Below are positions 48,551 through 56,998 of a DNA stretch of 64,000 nucleotides, one piece after another (the stretch's first letter is position 1; each line of letters begins with the position of its first letter). A model generated the notes under the pieces. That model worked only from the letters and a program-made list of their open reading frames with translations. It was not told the DNA's origin and did not search any database. The translations under genes were made by a program, and so were the position numbers. The stretch is from the NCBI RefSeq assembly GCF_015350805.1, contig NZ_JADKSG010000002.1:806001-870000 (forward strand). Direction: 5' to 3'. This DNA comes from Herbiconiux sp. VKM Ac-1786. GTDB lineage: Bacteria > Actinomycetota > Actinomycetes > Actinomycetales > Microbacteriaceae.

Positions 48551-48984
48551 CGGCCGACGAGGGCACCGGCGTCGATACCGCACCGGGCGGCCCGGTGATG
48601 GAGCGGGTGCGGAGCATCCTGTACTACCCGCCGGTCGCCCGTGCGGGGTACCTCTACGCCACCGCGGTGGCCGCGACCGTGGGCACCCTGCTCGGAACGG
48701 GCCGGGTGCGCCGGGTGGAGGACGGCCTGATCGTCTGCGCCGGTCTGCCGAAGTGGGCCTTCAAGCGCGGCGGCACCTGCGTGGGCGGGGTCTACCTCAC
48801 CGATCGCAACGACGCGCCGCACGTGCTGCGGCACGAGGCGGTGCACCGGCAGCAGTGGAAGACGTACGGCCTGATGTTCCCCGTGCTCTACGCCCTGGCC
48901 GGCAGCGACCCGCTGCACAACCACTTCGAGATCGAGGCCGGGCTCGAGGACGGCAACTACCTGCCGCGCCGGAAGAAGGACTGA
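48547..48984 (+). CDS. Small HEXXH-containing protein, function unknown
   Basis: 145 residues. A possible membrane-associating segment lies at about 30-50 (VARAGYLYATAVAATVGTLL), then CAGLPKWAFKRGGTCVGGVY and the zinc-type motif HEAVH at 96-100 with Glu128 and Glu130 as possible third ligands (HNHFEIEAGLEDGNY). The C-terminus is basic (RRKKD). Close homologues in related genomes are sometimes labelled Fe-S oxidoreductase without support in the sequence; only two cysteines (64 and 78) are seen. It is coupled to the flavoprotein by an ATGA overlap. Confidence 0.83.
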   Translation: MTADEGTGVDTAPGGPVMERVRSILYYPPVARAGYLYATAVAATVGTLLGTGRVRRVEDGLIVCAGLPKWAFKRGGTCVGGVYLTDRNDAPHVLRHEAVHRQQWKTYGLMFPVLYALAGSDPLHNHFEIEAGLEDGNYLPRRKKD

Positions 48985-48993
48985 GCCGAAGAA

Positions 48994-49380
48994 CTAAACG
49001 GCGAGGTGCTCTGAGGGCACGGCCTGGCCGAGCCAGATGCAGATCTCGTCGCCGTCGAGCTCGAGCTCGCCCGTCGACATCTCGCCGATCCACGCGGTGA
49101 CCGCGCGGCCGAGGGCCTGGCCGGGGGCGCAGGCGAGGCCCGTGCCCATGGCACCGCTGCGCACGTCGCGCGGCAGCCAAGTGACGGTGACGCGCTCGGG
49201 GGTCGCGATCGGCTCGATCTCGGCCGCGGTCGGCACCTCGACGAAGACCTGCCCGCGGGCGCGGTGGCCGAGGCTGGCGACGAGGGCCCGGAGGGCGTCG
49301 AGGTCGGCCTCGGTTCCGGCGAGGAGCACGCGGCCGGAGGCACGGGAGACGAGGGTGGCGTCAGAGGCGATCGAGTACAT
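48994..49380 (-). CDS. Stand-alone SIP (siderophore-interacting protein C-terminal) domain protein
   Basis: 128 residues resembling only the C-terminal NAD(P)-binding half of siderophore-interacting ferric reductases: VLLAGTEADLDALRALVASL, then QVFVEVPTAAEIEPI and RVTVTWLPRD. The FAD-binding half is absent, so it cannot be a full reductase. It may work with a separate partner or have another role in iron metabolism. AGGA lies four bases before the ATG. A palindrome over the -10 (49390-49409) suggests iron-dependent repression. Confidence 0.75.
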   Translation of the reverse strand: MYSIASDATLVSRASGRVLLAGTEADLDALRALVASLGHRARGQVFVEVPTAAEIEPIATPERVTVTWLPRDVRSGAMGTGLACAPGQALGRAVTAWIGEMSTGELELDGDEICIWLGQAVPSEHLAV

Positions 49381-49389
49381 GTCCTGATG

Positions 49390-49409
49390 AGTATAGGCAT
49401 GCCTTACTT
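49390..49409 (-). promoter_or_regulatory. Iron-box-like palindrome overlapping the -10 of the SIP gene
   Basis: The core AGGCATGCCT is a perfect 10-bp palindrome within a longer imperfect dyad resembling DtxR/IdeR operators of actinobacteria (TTAGG...CCTAA type with GGCATGCC centre). The minus-strand TATACT (49390-49395), 9 bases before the start ATG, is inside it, so a bound repressor would block the promoter. Confidence 0.5.
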
Positions 49410-49446
49410 AGGATTGCCACACCTACGGCGATCGTTCAGGATGCGA

Positions 49447-49461
49447 GTGCTCCGCGAGCAC
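49447..49461 (-). terminator. Small hairpin after the amidase gene
   Basis: GTGCTC (49447-49452) and GAGCAC (49456-49461) pair perfectly around a 3-base loop, 20 bases past the amidase stop on the minus strand. Weak by itself; no U-tract. Confidence 0.3.
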
Positions 49462-49480
49462 CCGGGCTACCGCACCCGAG

Positions 49481-50911
49481 CTACCACTGCGGCGGGTGGA
49501 TGCGCCCCCACCGCAGGCGCCGCTCCAGCTGCGCGCCGAGCGCGAGCAGCGTCGCCTCTCCCCCGGGCCGCCCGATCAGCTGCGCCCCCATCGGGATGCC
49601 GTCGGCCGTGCGGTGCACCGGGAGCGTGATCGCCGGGAGCCCCGCCACGTTGACGTAGGAGGTGAAGGGCGCGTATTCGACCTGCTGCGCGAAGTTGCGC
49701 TCCCCGTCCTCCTGGTCGTACCAGCCGACCGGGCGGGGCGTGAGCGCGAGCGTCGGCGTCAGCACGGCGTCGAAGCGGTCGAACTGGCGCACGATCGAGC
49801 GCTCGAAGCGCGAGAGCGTCGCCAGGGCGGCGACGAGCTCCGAGGCCGGCAGAGCGCGACCGCGGTGCATCAGCCAGCGCGTCAGCGGCTCGAGCAGGTG
49901 CTCGGTGCTCTCGTCGGCCGGCAGGGTCGAGGCGCCCGCCTGCCAGATCGTGCGGAAGGCGGGCCCGTACTCCGGGGCCGGTTCGAGCGCGAACTCCTCC
50001 ACGCCGTGGCCGAGCGAGGCCAGCGTGTCGCGGGCGACGGCGAGGGCATCCGTCGCCGCCGGATCGAGCCGGATCTCCTGCACGAGCTCCCAGGGGGTGC
50101 TCGTCGTGACGCCGATGCTGAAGCGGCCCTCGCCGCGCACGGCGGCGCCGAGGAACAGGCCGTCGTCGTAGGCGGGCGGCCTGAGCGTGTGGGTGTGGCG
50201 GATGCGGTCGCCGGTGCGGGCGATCATCCCGTCCAGTAGCAGGGCGGCGTCGACGACCGTGCGGGCGATCGGCCCGGCGACCGGCAGGCCGGCGAGCGAG
50301 TCCTGCCCCGACCCGGCGGGCACCAGCCCGCGCGAGGGCTTCAACCCGACCAGCCCGCAGGCCGCCGCCGGGATGCGGATGGAGCCGCCCCCGTCGGAGC
50401 CCGGCGCGAACGGCAGCAGCCCGGCCGCGACGGCGACCGCCGCTCCCCCGCTCGAGCCGCCGGCACCGAGTGCGGTGTCGTAGGGGTCGCGGGCGGGCGG
50501 CGCCACGCTGCTCTCGGTGTAGCCGGTCAGCCCGAACTCGGGCGTCGCCGTCTTGCCGAGGCTCACCGTGCCGGCGGCGTCGAGCTGCAGTGCGAGCTCG
50601 TCCGACTCCGACGGCACGAACTGCTCGAACAGGCGCGAGCCGAAGGTGGTGCGCACGCCGGCCCGGCGCACCAGGTCCTTATCTGCGACCGCCAGCCCCC
50701 AGAGCAGCGCGGTGCGATCGTCGGAGGAGTCGAGCATCCGGGCCCGCTCGCGCGCCGCGTCGGCCGTCACCGTGTGGAAGGCTCCGAGGGACGGGTTCAG
50801 TCGCTCGACGCGCTCGAGGTAGTGGTCGACGGCCTCGAGCACCCCGAGTTCGCGGCGCTGCAGCAGCCGGTACTGCTGCAAGGCACCGAATTCATGGATC
50901 TGCGTGGGCAC
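49481..50911 (-). CDS. Amidase signature family protein
   Basis: 476 residues from the GTG at 50909-50911 (GGGGA five bases upstream). The amidase signature is complete: catalytic Lys78 (AVADKDLV), cis-Ser154 (GAGGSSGGAAVA) and nucleophile Ser177 (DGGGSIRIPAAACGLVGLKP). It hydrolyses an amide whose identity is not shown; related enzymes act on fatty amides, 6-aminohexanoate dimers or indoleacetamide. GatA is excluded as likely because no gatC/gatB lie nearby and the C-terminus differs. It follows the acetyltransferase by 8 bases. Confidence 0.92.
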   Translation of the reverse strand: MPTQIHEFGALQQYRLLQRRELGVLEAVDHYLERVERLNPSLGAFHTVTADAARERARMLDSSDDRTALLWGLAVADKDLVRRAGVRTTFGSRLFEQFVPSESDELALQLDAAGTVSLGKTATPEFGLTGYTESSVAPPARDPYDTALGAGGSSGGAAVAVAAGLLPFAPGSDGGGSIRIPAAACGLVGLKPSRGLVPAGSGQDSLAGLPVAGPIARTVVDAALLLDGMIARTGDRIRHTHTLRPPAYDDGLFLGAAVRGEGRFSIGVTTSTPWELVQEIRLDPAATDALAVARDTLASLGHGVEEFALEPAPEYGPAFRTIWQAGASTLPADESTEHLLEPLTRWLMHRGRALPASELVAALATLSRFERSIVRQFDRFDAVLTPTLALTPRPVGWYDQEDGERNFAQQVEYAPFTSYVNVAGLPAITLPVHRTADGIPMGAQLIGRPGGEATLLALGAQLERRLRWGRIHPPQW

Positions 50912-50919
50912 GAGTTCCC

Positions 50920-51510
50920 CTACTTCAGCGACTTCTGCAGCAGCACCGTGCCGAGCCAGTGCTCGAACTTGAAGCCGACCCGGCCGAGCCGCCCGACCTC
51001 CTTGAATCCGAAGCGCTCGTGCAGCGCGATCGACGCCTCGGCGCCCTGGTCGGCGATGACCGCGAGCATCTCCTTGATGCCGGCCTTCTTCGAGCGGTCG
51101 ATCAGTTCCCCGAGCAGCACCTTCCCGAGGCCCTTGCCCGTGGCCGCCGGGCCGAGGTAGATCGAGTCCTCGACGGTGCGACGGTAGGCCGCCTTCTGCT
51201 TCCAGGCCGAGACGTAGGCGAAGCCGAGCAGCGTGCCGCTGGGTGAGACCGCGACGATGAAGGGGTAGTTCGCCTTCTGCGTCCAGGCGAACTTGTGCCG
51301 CCACTCCTTCAGGGTCATGGCGTCCTCGTCGAATGTCACGACCGTGTTGGCCACGTAGTGGTTGTAGATCTCGCGGATGTACGGCAGGTCGGTGGCCACC
51401 GCATCCCGCAGCTCGTACTCGAACGGCACCTCGAGCGGCGGCTTCTCGGTGCTGGTGGGGCGCAGCTCGCGGGGCAGCCTGCGACGCGGCTGGTACTCCT
51501 CTTCCAACAT
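50920..51510 (-). CDS. GNAT-family acetyltransferase, phosphinothricin acetyltransferase-like
   Basis: 196 residues with a 30-residue charged N-terminal extension (EEEYQPRRRLPRELRPTS). The GNAT domain (about 32-190) has the Pat-like segment IREIYNHYVANTVVTFDE, an acetyl-CoA loop AATGKGLGKVLL (Q/RxxGxG/A type) and LHERFGFKEVGRLGRVGFKF. Such enzymes acetylate free amines, including methionine sulfoximine or phosphinothricin; the native substrate here is unknown. TAGGCT ends 7 bases before the ATG. It shares an operon with the amidase. Confidence 0.88.
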   Translation of the reverse strand: MLEEEYQPRRRLPRELRPTSTEKPPLEVPFEYELRDAVATDLPYIREIYNHYVANTVVTFDEDAMTLKEWRHKFAWTQKANYPFIVAVSPSGTLLGFAYVSAWKQKAAYRRTVEDSIYLGPAATGKGLGKVLLGELIDRSKKAGIKEMLAVIADQGAEASIALHERFGFKEVGRLGRVGFKFEHWLGTVLLQKSLK

Positions 51511-51517
51511 GCGGTTC

Positions 51518-51523
51518 AGCCTA
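51518..51523 (-). promoter_or_regulatory. -10 element of a probable leaderless promoter (acetyltransferase gene)
   Basis: TAGGCT on the minus strand ends 7 bases before the ATG at 51508-51510. It lies in the 36-bp spacer after ung. Confidence 0.5.
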
Positions 51524-51546
51524 GCGAGCGCGGGCGGCCGCGCGGC

Positions 51547-52245
51547 TCAGCGCACGGTCCAGTCCACCGGCGCGGCGCCCTGCTCCTCGAGCAGCGCGTT
51601 GACCCGGCTGAACGGCTTCGAGCCGAAGAAGCCGCGCGACGCCGACAGGGGGCTCGGATGCGCGGACGAGACCACGGGCACCCCCGCGAGCATCGGCTCC
51701 AACCGGGCCGCGTCCCGCCCCCAGAGCACGGCGACGAGCGGCGTGCCCCGCCCGGCCAGCACCCGGATGGCGTGCTCCGTCACCTCTTCCCACCCCTTCC
51801 CGCGGTGCGAGGCGGGCTCTCCCGGCCGCACCGTGAGCACCCGGTTCAGCAGCATCACGCCGGCCTCGCCCCACGACGACAGGTCGCCGTGCTCGGCGGG
51901 CGGCAGCCCGAGGTCGTCGTCGAGCTCCCGGTAGATGTTCGCGAGACTCCGCGGCACGGGCCGCACGTGGCGCTCGACCGCGAACGACAATCCGATCGGA
52001 TGCCCGGGCGTCGGGTACGGGTCCTGCCCCACGATGAGCACCCGCACCCCGGCGAGCGGCGCGCGGAAGGCCCGCAGCACGTCGTCACCGGCCGGCAGGT
52101 ACGGACGGCCCGCCGCGACCTCGGCGCGGAGGAAGTCGCCCATCGCGGCGATCCGCGGAGCGACGGGCGCGAGCGCCTCCGCCCAGCCCGCGTCGATCAG
52201 CCCGTGCTCGGCCAGCTCGGCGAGCGACTGCCCCGAGGCGTTCAC
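51547..52245 (-). CDS. ung: Uracil-DNA glycosylase, family 1
   Basis: Removes uracil from DNA. 232 residues, the usual length. The catalytic water-activating Asp is Asp75 in [10 protein letters not shown], the Leu-loop region is [16 protein letters not shown], and FSRVN lies near the end. The GTG at 52243-52245 overlaps the peptidase stop as GTGA; longer in-frame starts lie within that gene. One unusual residue is Pro in GQDPYP where GQDPYH is typical; some actinobacterial UNGs share this. Third gene of a coupled unit. Confidence 0.95.
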   Translation of the reverse strand: MNASGQSLAELAEHGLIDAGWAEALAPVAPRIAAMGDFLRAEVAAGRPYLPAGDDVLRAFRAPLAGVRVLIVGQDPYPTPGHPIGLSFAVERHVRPVPRSLANIYRELDDDLGLPPAEHGDLSSWGEAGVMLLNRVLTVRPGEPASHRGKGWEEVTEHAIRVLAGRGTPLVAVLWGRDAARLEPMLAGVPVVSSAHPSPLSASRGFFGSKPFSRVNALLEEQGAAPVDWTVR

Positions 52246-52973
52246 GCCCGGTCGGCGCCGGCCGTCGAGACGCGCACGCTGCCCGAGTCGGGCGTGACCT
52301 TCCAGACGCTGCCGCGACCGAGGACCCGCAGGGGGCCCTCCCCGATCACGAGCCCGGTGTGCTCGTCGATCGCCACGCCGCCGTCGACGAGGCCCGCCTC
52401 GGTGGCGGCGATCAGGCGCGAGACCGAGCCCCACTGCGCGGCGTGCACGTCGACCGCGAGGTCGATCAGGCCGAGGCCCTCGGCGACGGTGAGCTGCTCG
52501 AGGTCTTCGGAGGCCTCCTCGGCGCCGATCTCGACGGCGTCGATCTTCCAGCCGCCGACGATGGCGCGCTCGGCGACGATCGCGGCACCGGCCGAGAAGC
52601 CGAGGTAGGGAACGCCCGACGCGACGAGACGCCGCAGCTCGAGGAAGGAGGGCTCGAGCGACTGCCGGTAGGCGGGCGTCAGGCCGCCCCAGACGACGAT
52701 GCCGTCGACGTCGGCGAAGGCGGCCGGCGCGATGGGGGCGTTCTCGGGGGCCAGCACGGCCACCGGCTCGATCTTGCCGAGCAGCTCGAAGGCCGCCACC
52801 AGCTCGGCGTACTTCTCGGGGGCGTCACCGTCGCGCACCAGCACGATCGCGAGCCGGGCGCCCTCGAGCTTGCCCGCCGCCTCGGCGTGGGCCGCGATCT
52901 CGTCGAAGAACGGGCGGTAGACGGCGCCCTCGTCCTCGACCGGCCAGCCGCCGCCGATCAGGTGGATGCTCAC
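52242..52973 (-). CDS. Peptidase S51 / cyanophycinase-like protein
   Basis: 243 residues from a GTG that overlaps the upstream stop (GTGA). The nucleophile Ser is in [14 protein letters not shown], the family GxSAG elbow; preceding glycine turns include [13 protein letters not shown]. The N-terminus IHLIGGGWP is typical of this group. Family members cut peptides with N-terminal Asp (dipeptidase E) or cyanophycin. No cyanophycin synthetase lies nearby, so the substrate is unknown. Coupled to a phosphoribosyltransferase before and ung after it. Confidence 0.86.
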   Translation of the reverse strand: MSIHLIGGGWPVEDEGAVYRPFFDEIAAHAEAAGKLEGARLAIVLVRDGDAPEKYAELVAAFELLGKIEPVAVLAPENAPIAPAAFADVDGIVVWGGLTPAYRQSLEPSFLELRRLVASGVPYLGFSAGAAIVAERAIVGGWKIDAVEIGAEEASEDLEQLTVAEGLGLIDLAVDVHAAQWGSVSRLIAATEAGLVDGGVAIDEHTGLVIGEGPLRVLGRGSVWKVTPDSGSVRVSTAGADRA

Positions 52974-53539
52974 GCCTCGAGCGACCGCTCGTCGCCCACG
53001 GGAGGGTGCGCCGACCAGGGGAACACGATCCACCGGTCGGTCGTCTTCCAGTGGAAGTCGGGCGCGATCACCGAGCGCGGCTTGATGTAGAGGGTCGCCG
53101 ACTTCACGGTGATGTCGACCTTCTCGAGCAGCTCCACGACGAGGGCGAGGGTGCGGCCGGAGTCGGCGACGTCGTCGACGAGCAGCACGTTCTTGCCGAT
53201 CAGCGGCTCGTTGTCGAGCAGCGGCGGCAGGATGATGGGCTCGGGCAGCGTCTCCTCGACGTCGGAGTAGAACTCGACGTTCAGGCTGCCGCAGCTCTTC
53301 ACGCCGAGCGCGTAGGCGAGCGCGCCGCCGGGGATCAGGCCGCCGCGGGCGATGGCGATCACGAAGTCGGGCTCGAAGCCGCTCTCGACGATGTCGCGGG
53401 CGAGCGAGCGGGAGGCGTCGCCGAACTCGAGCCAGCCGAGCACCTCGCGCTCGGAAGCGGCCGGGGCCTCCTCGGCGGCCGGGGCGGCCGTGACGGCCAC
53501 CGAATCGTCGAGGGTCACGTCGTCTGAGGCCGAATTCAT
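52970..53539 (-). CDS. Phosphoribosyltransferase-family protein
   Basis: 189 residues: an acidic/Ala-rich N-terminal tail of about 30 residues, then a type I PRTase fold with the PRPP motif VLLVDDVADSGRTL near 122, ARGGLIPGGALAYALG, and a C-terminal hood with KTTDRWIVFPWSAHPP. This resembles the xanthine/hypoxanthine-guanine-type (Gpt-like) group; the exact base is not clear. The ATG follows TAGCGT by 7 bases (no Shine-Dalgarno sequence). First gene of the PRTase - S51 - ung unit. Confidence 0.88.
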   Translation of the reverse strand: MNSASDDVTLDDSVAVTAAPAAEEAPAASEREVLGWLEFGDASRSLARDIVESGFEPDFVIAIARGGLIPGGALAYALGVKSCGSLNVEFYSDVEETLPEPIILPPLLDNEPLIGKNVLLVDDVADSGRTLALVVELLEKVDITVKSATLYIKPRSVIAPDFHWKTTDRWIVFPWSAHPPVGDERSLEA

Positions 53540-53546
53540 GGAGGCA

Positions 53547-53552
53547 ACGCTA
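53547..53552 (-). promoter_or_regulatory. -10 element of a probable leaderless promoter (PRTase unit)
   Basis: TAGCGT on the minus strand ends 7 bases before the ATG at 53537-53539. It forms a divergent pair with the plus-strand element at 53586-53591 in a 58-bp spacer. Confidence 0.5.
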
Positions 53553-53585
53553 TCGGTAATCCCCCCACCGCCACGACCCGGCCGC

Positions 53586-53591
53586 TAGCAT
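53586..53591 (+). promoter_or_regulatory. -10 element of a probable leaderless promoter (MFS gene)
   Basis: TAGCAT ends 6 bases before the ATG at 53598, without a Shine-Dalgarno sequence. Confidence 0.55.
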
Positions 53592-53597
53592 CCGTTC

Positions 53598-55067
53598 ATG
53601 ACCCGCGCCGTCACCCCCGCCGCCTCCTCCGCCCGCGGCGCGCTCGGCGTCTCGGCGTCGCTGATCGGCTTCCTGTTCGCCGTCGAGCTGACCAGCGGCA
53701 TCCTGCAGGGCTACTACGTGCCCCTCATCTCCGACCTCGTGCTGCACCTCGGAATCCGCGACGCCGACTTCAACTGGTTCGAGGCGGCGCAGCTGCTGCT
53801 CTCGGCCCTCGTGGTGCCGGTGCTGGCGAAGCTCGGCGACATGACCGGGCACAAGCGGATGCTGCTGGTCGCGACCGTGGTCACCGCGGGCGCCAGCTGG
53901 TGGCTGGTCGTCGCGGGCGACTTCACGAGCTTCCTCGTGGCCTGGGCGCTGCAGGGCTTCTACGTCGTCTGGCTGCCGCTCGAGGTGGCGCTGATCTTCG
54001 ACCGCGGACGGCGCTCGGGCCGGGCCGCCTCGCAGACCCGCCGGGCCGCCGGCCTGCTCGTGGTCGCCCTCGAGACCGGCGCGATCGTGGGGGCGCTGTC
54101 GGGCGGCGCCGTGTTCACCGCCCTCGGCGGCGACGTCGGCCTCACGCTGATGATCCCGGCGATCGCCGTGACCCTGGTGTTCTTCGTCATCCTGTTCGGC
54201 GTGCCCGAGTCGACGCCGGAGCCCGGGAAGCGCACCCTCGACGTGGTGGGCTTCACCTTGCTCACGGTCGGGCTGCTGCTGATCACGAGCGGCCTCACCT
54301 TCCTCCGGGTGAACGGGCCCGGCACCTGGTGGGTCTGGCTGCTGATGCTCGCGGGAGCGCTGGCGTTCATCCCGTTCGGGCGCTGGGAGCTGCGGCAGAA
54401 AGATCCGGCGATCGACCTGCGGGTGCTCCGGCAGCCGTCGATGTGGCCCGTGCAGCTGACGGCCGGCCTCGTGGGCATCAGCCTCCTCGGCGCGCAGGCG
54501 CCCCTCAGCACCTTCGCGGGCACCGATCCGGCGAACGGCTACGGCTTGGGGCTCGCCGCCACCAGCCGGTCGATCCTGATCGGTGCGTACCTGCTGTCGA
54601 TGATCGTCGGCGCGCTGCTGTTCCCGCTGGTGTCACGGCGGTCGAGCCCCCGGGTGGCGTTGATCGCCGCGACCTTCCTGGTGGCGATCGGCTACGCCCT
54701 GTTCCTGCCGTTCCATCAGGAGACCTGGCAGGTGGTGACGAACATGGTGATCGCCGGCCTCGGCTCGGGAGCCCTGGTCGGGGCGCTGCCGGCCGCCGCC
54801 GCCGCGGCCGCACCCCTGGGGCAGACGGGGATCGCCGCCGGGCTGACGAACACGACCAAGACGATCGGCGGATCGTTCGCCTCGGCCGTGTTCGCCGTGG
54901 TGCTCTTCCACGGGGCGTCGACGGTGGTGGGGTCGACCGCGTCGAGCCTCTCGGGCTACCTCGTGGTCTGGGCGATCTGCGCGGGCGGAGCGCTGGCGGC
55001 GGCCGTGCTGCTGTTCTTCGTGCCGAAGCTGGCGTTCGCCGATCCGGTGACCGTCAGCTCTCCTTGA
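53598..55067 (+). CDS. MFS transporter, drug-efflux-like
   Basis: 489 residues with about 14 hydrophobic helices, the DHA2-like count. Helix 2-3 loop LAKLGDMTGHKRMLL is the MFS motif A region. LVGALPAAAAAAAPLGQTGIAAGL near the C-terminal half fits this group. There is no TetR-type regulator gene beside it. The substrate is unknown. Its last 14 bases overlap the end of the convergent SDR gene. Confidence 0.87.
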   Translation: MTRAVTPAASSARGALGVSASLIGFLFAVELTSGILQGYYVPLISDLVLHLGIRDADFNWFEAAQLLLSALVVPVLAKLGDMTGHKRMLLVATVVTAGASWWLVVAGDFTSFLVAWALQGFYVVWLPLEVALIFDRGRRSGRAASQTRRAAGLLVVALETGAIVGALSGGAVFTALGGDVGLTLMIPAIAVTLVFFVILFGVPESTPEPGKRTLDVVGFTLLTVGLLLITSGLTFLRVNGPGTWWVWLLMLAGALAFIPFGRWELRQKDPAIDLRVLRQPSMWPVQLTAGLVGISLLGAQAPLSTFAGTDPANGYGLGLAATSRSILIGAYLLSMIVGALLFPLVSRRSSPRVALIAATFLVAIGYALFLPFHQETWQVVTNMVIAGLGSGALVGALPAAAAAAAPLGQTGIAAGLTNTTKTIGGSFASAVFAVVLFHGASTVVGSTASSLSGYLVVWAICAGGALAAAVLLFFVPKLAFADPVTVSSP

Positions 55068-55827
55068 CCCTGAGCTCGCCGCGCGCGATCTTGTGCACCG
55101 CCGACTGGGCGACCGGCTTCACGACCACGAGGTCGAGGCTCACGTGCGGAGGCATCCCGAGCATCATCGCGATGGTCGCCGCCACGTCGTCGGCGCTCAG
55201 CGGGTCGGGCACGTCGTCGTAGACCGAGTCGGCCCGCTCCTGGTCGCCGCGGAAGCGGTTCAGCGAGAACTCCTCCGTCTTGACCATGCCGGGCGCGATC
55301 TCGAGCACGCGGATCGGCTCCCCGCTGACCTCCAGCCGCAGCACGTCGACCATCGAGTGCACGGCGAACTTGGCCGCGTTGTAGCCGCCTCCGCCCTCGT
55401 ACGAGACGTGCCCCGCGATCGAGGAGACCATCAGGATGTCGGCCGAGCCGCCGGGCTCGACCGATTCACGCAGCAGCGGCAGCAGGGCCGCCGTGACGCG
55501 CTTGACCGCGAGCACGTTGATCTCGAACATCCACCGCCAGTCGTCGACCTCGCTCTTCTCGACGCTGTCGAGGCCCATGGCCCCGCCGGCGTTGTTCACG
55601 AGCGCGCTCACGCCGCCGCTTTCCGCCAGGAAGTCGCGGAGCGCCTCGACGTCGGCGGCCACGGTGAGGTCGGCCACGAACACCTCGCAGCCGGTCTCGG
55701 CGGCCAGCTCCTCGAGCCGGTCGGCCCGACGGGCCACCCCGACGACGTCCCAGCCGTCCTGCCGCAGCCGGCGCACCGTCGCCGCACCGATCCCCGAACT
55801 CGCCCCTGTCACAACCGCGCGCTTCAT
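55054..55827 (-). CDS. Short-chain dehydrogenase/reductase
   Basis: 257 residues, classical SDR. Cofactor loop TGASSGIGAATVR, ALVNNAGGAMG, catalytic Ser in MVSSIAGHVS, and the YxxxK pair in YNAAKFAVHSM. RRADRLEELA after strand 2 places Arg residues that favour NADP (inference). The C-terminal region EIAPGMVKTEEFSLNRFRG fits the YdfG-like group acting on hydroxy acids such as serine or 3-hydroxypropionate. GAGAGG lies about 7 bases before the ATG. Confidence 0.91.
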   Translation of the reverse strand: MKRAVVTGASSGIGAATVRRLRQDGWDVVGVARRADRLEELAAETGCEVFVADLTVAADVEALRDFLAESGGVSALVNNAGGAMGLDSVEKSEVDDWRWMFEINVLAVKRVTAALLPLLRESVEPGGSADILMVSSIAGHVSYEGGGGYNAAKFAVHSMVDVLRLEVSGEPIRVLEIAPGMVKTEEFSLNRFRGDQERADSVYDDVPDPLSADDVAATIAMMLGMPPHVSLDLVVVKPVAQSAVHKIARGELRVKES

Positions 55828-55879
55828 CAGCGAACCTCTCCGACCGGGACCGCCCCGGTCCCTTCCGTGCCTACAAAGG

Positions 55880-55885
55880 TAGTGT
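55880..55885 (+). promoter_or_regulatory. -10 element of a probable leaderless promoter (acyltransferase gene)
   Basis: TAGTGT ends 7 bases before the GTG at 55893. A purine run between them (AAGAGG) is too close to be a normal Shine-Dalgarno sequence. Confidence 0.45.
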
Positions 55886-55892
55886 CAAGAGG

Positions 55893-56966
55893 GTGACTGC
55901 TCCCGCCACCCCCGCCGAGACGGCGCCGTCCCGGCCCAAGCGGGTGCCGCTCTGGGACAACGCCCGCTTCATCGCCATCCTGCTCGTGGTGGTCGGTCAC
56001 GCCATCCTCAAGCTGATCGCCGAGTCCGACACGGCCTACGGCGTCTACCTCTTCATCTACGCCTTCCACGTGCCCGTGTTCGTGGCCGTCGCAGGCTACT
56101 TCGCCAAGGCGGATGCTCCGGGCCCGAAGCAGCTGCGCCGCATCGTCACCGACCTCGTGCTGCCGTACCTGATCTTCGAGACGATCTGGTCGGTCGTGCG
56201 CTCGATCGTCGCCGGATCCCTGCTGTTCGACTACGCCATCCCGTCGTGGACGCTCTGGTTCCTGCTCGCCCTGATCATCTGGCGGGTGTCGCTGCCCTAC
56301 CTCGCCCTGCTGAAGCACCCCCTGCTGATCGCCGTCGTCATCTCGGTGGCCGCCGGCTACCTGCCGGGGATCGGCGGCGTGTTCGCCCTCGACCGCACGC
56401 TGACCCTGCTGCCCTTCTTCGTGCTCGGCTGGCGACTGCGGCAGCTGCCGCTGACGGCGATCTGGCTGCGGGCGTCGGCGCGCACCGTGCTCCTCGTGCG
56501 GGCCGGCGCGATCGCCGTCTTCGCCGTCGTCGCCGTCGTGATCGCGCTGAACGTGCCGCTCCTGCGCGAGATCAAGCTGCGGCGGTTCCTGCTGTTCGAG
56601 GAGGCCTACCCGACCTTCGGCTACGACGAGTGGTGGGCCGGGGCGGTGCGGCTCGGCGTGATCGTGCTGGCGGGCATCCTCGTGCTCGCCTTCCTCGTGC
56701 TGATGCCCCGGAGCGCGACCTGGTTCTCACCGCTCGGCCAGGCCACCATGTACGTCTACCTGCTGCACTCCTTCGTGCTGTACCCGATCCGTGAGTCGGG
56801 GGTGCTGAGCGGGCCGCAGAACGACCTGCTGCTGGTCGGGATGATCGTGTTCAGCGTGCTCCTCACCCTCCTGCTGGCCTCGAGACCCGTGCGCCGCGTC
56901 ACCCGGCCGCTCGTCGAGCCGCGGGCCAGGTGGCTGTTCGTTACGCCCCGCGTCGCGCGCGATTGA
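55893..56966 (+). CDS. Acyltransferase-3 family integral membrane protein
   Basis: 357 residues with about 10 transmembrane helices. The N-terminal segment RVPLWDNARFIAILLVVVGHA matches the family signature with its conserved His, and FIYAFHVPVFVAVAGYFA follows. These proteins move acyl groups onto sugars or lipids of the envelope; substrate unknown. The C-terminal tail is basic. 32 bases separate it from metY. Confidence 0.88.
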   Translation: MTAPATPAETAPSRPKRVPLWDNARFIAILLVVVGHAILKLIAESDTAYGVYLFIYAFHVPVFVAVAGYFAKADAPGPKQLRRIVTDLVLPYLIFETIWSVVRSIVAGSLLFDYAIPSWTLWFLLALIIWRVSLPYLALLKHPLLIAVVISVAAGYLPGIGGVFALDRTLTLLPFFVLGWRLRQLPLTAIWLRASARTVLLVRAGAIAVFAVVAVVIALNVPLLREIKLRRFLLFEEAYPTFGYDEWWAGAVRLGVIVLAGILVLAFLVLMPRSATWFSPLGQATMYVYLLHSFVLYPIRESGVLSGPQNDLLLVGMIVFSVLLTLLLASRPVRRVTRPLVEPRARWLFVTPRVARD

Positions 56967-56985
56967 TCGCGGGTCGCGGCGGCCC

Positions 56986-56991
56986 TACTCT
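56986..56991 (+). promoter_or_regulatory. -10 element of a probable leaderless promoter (metY)
   Basis: TACTCT ends 7 bases before the metY ATG at 56999. The 32-bp spacer leaves no room for a riboswitch. Confidence 0.5.
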
Positions 56992-56998
56992 CCAAGAC

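Noticed and set aside
56967-56998. A SAM or other riboswitch for metY
   Set aside because: Only 32 bases separate the genes and a -10 element occupies them; no leader RNA is possible.
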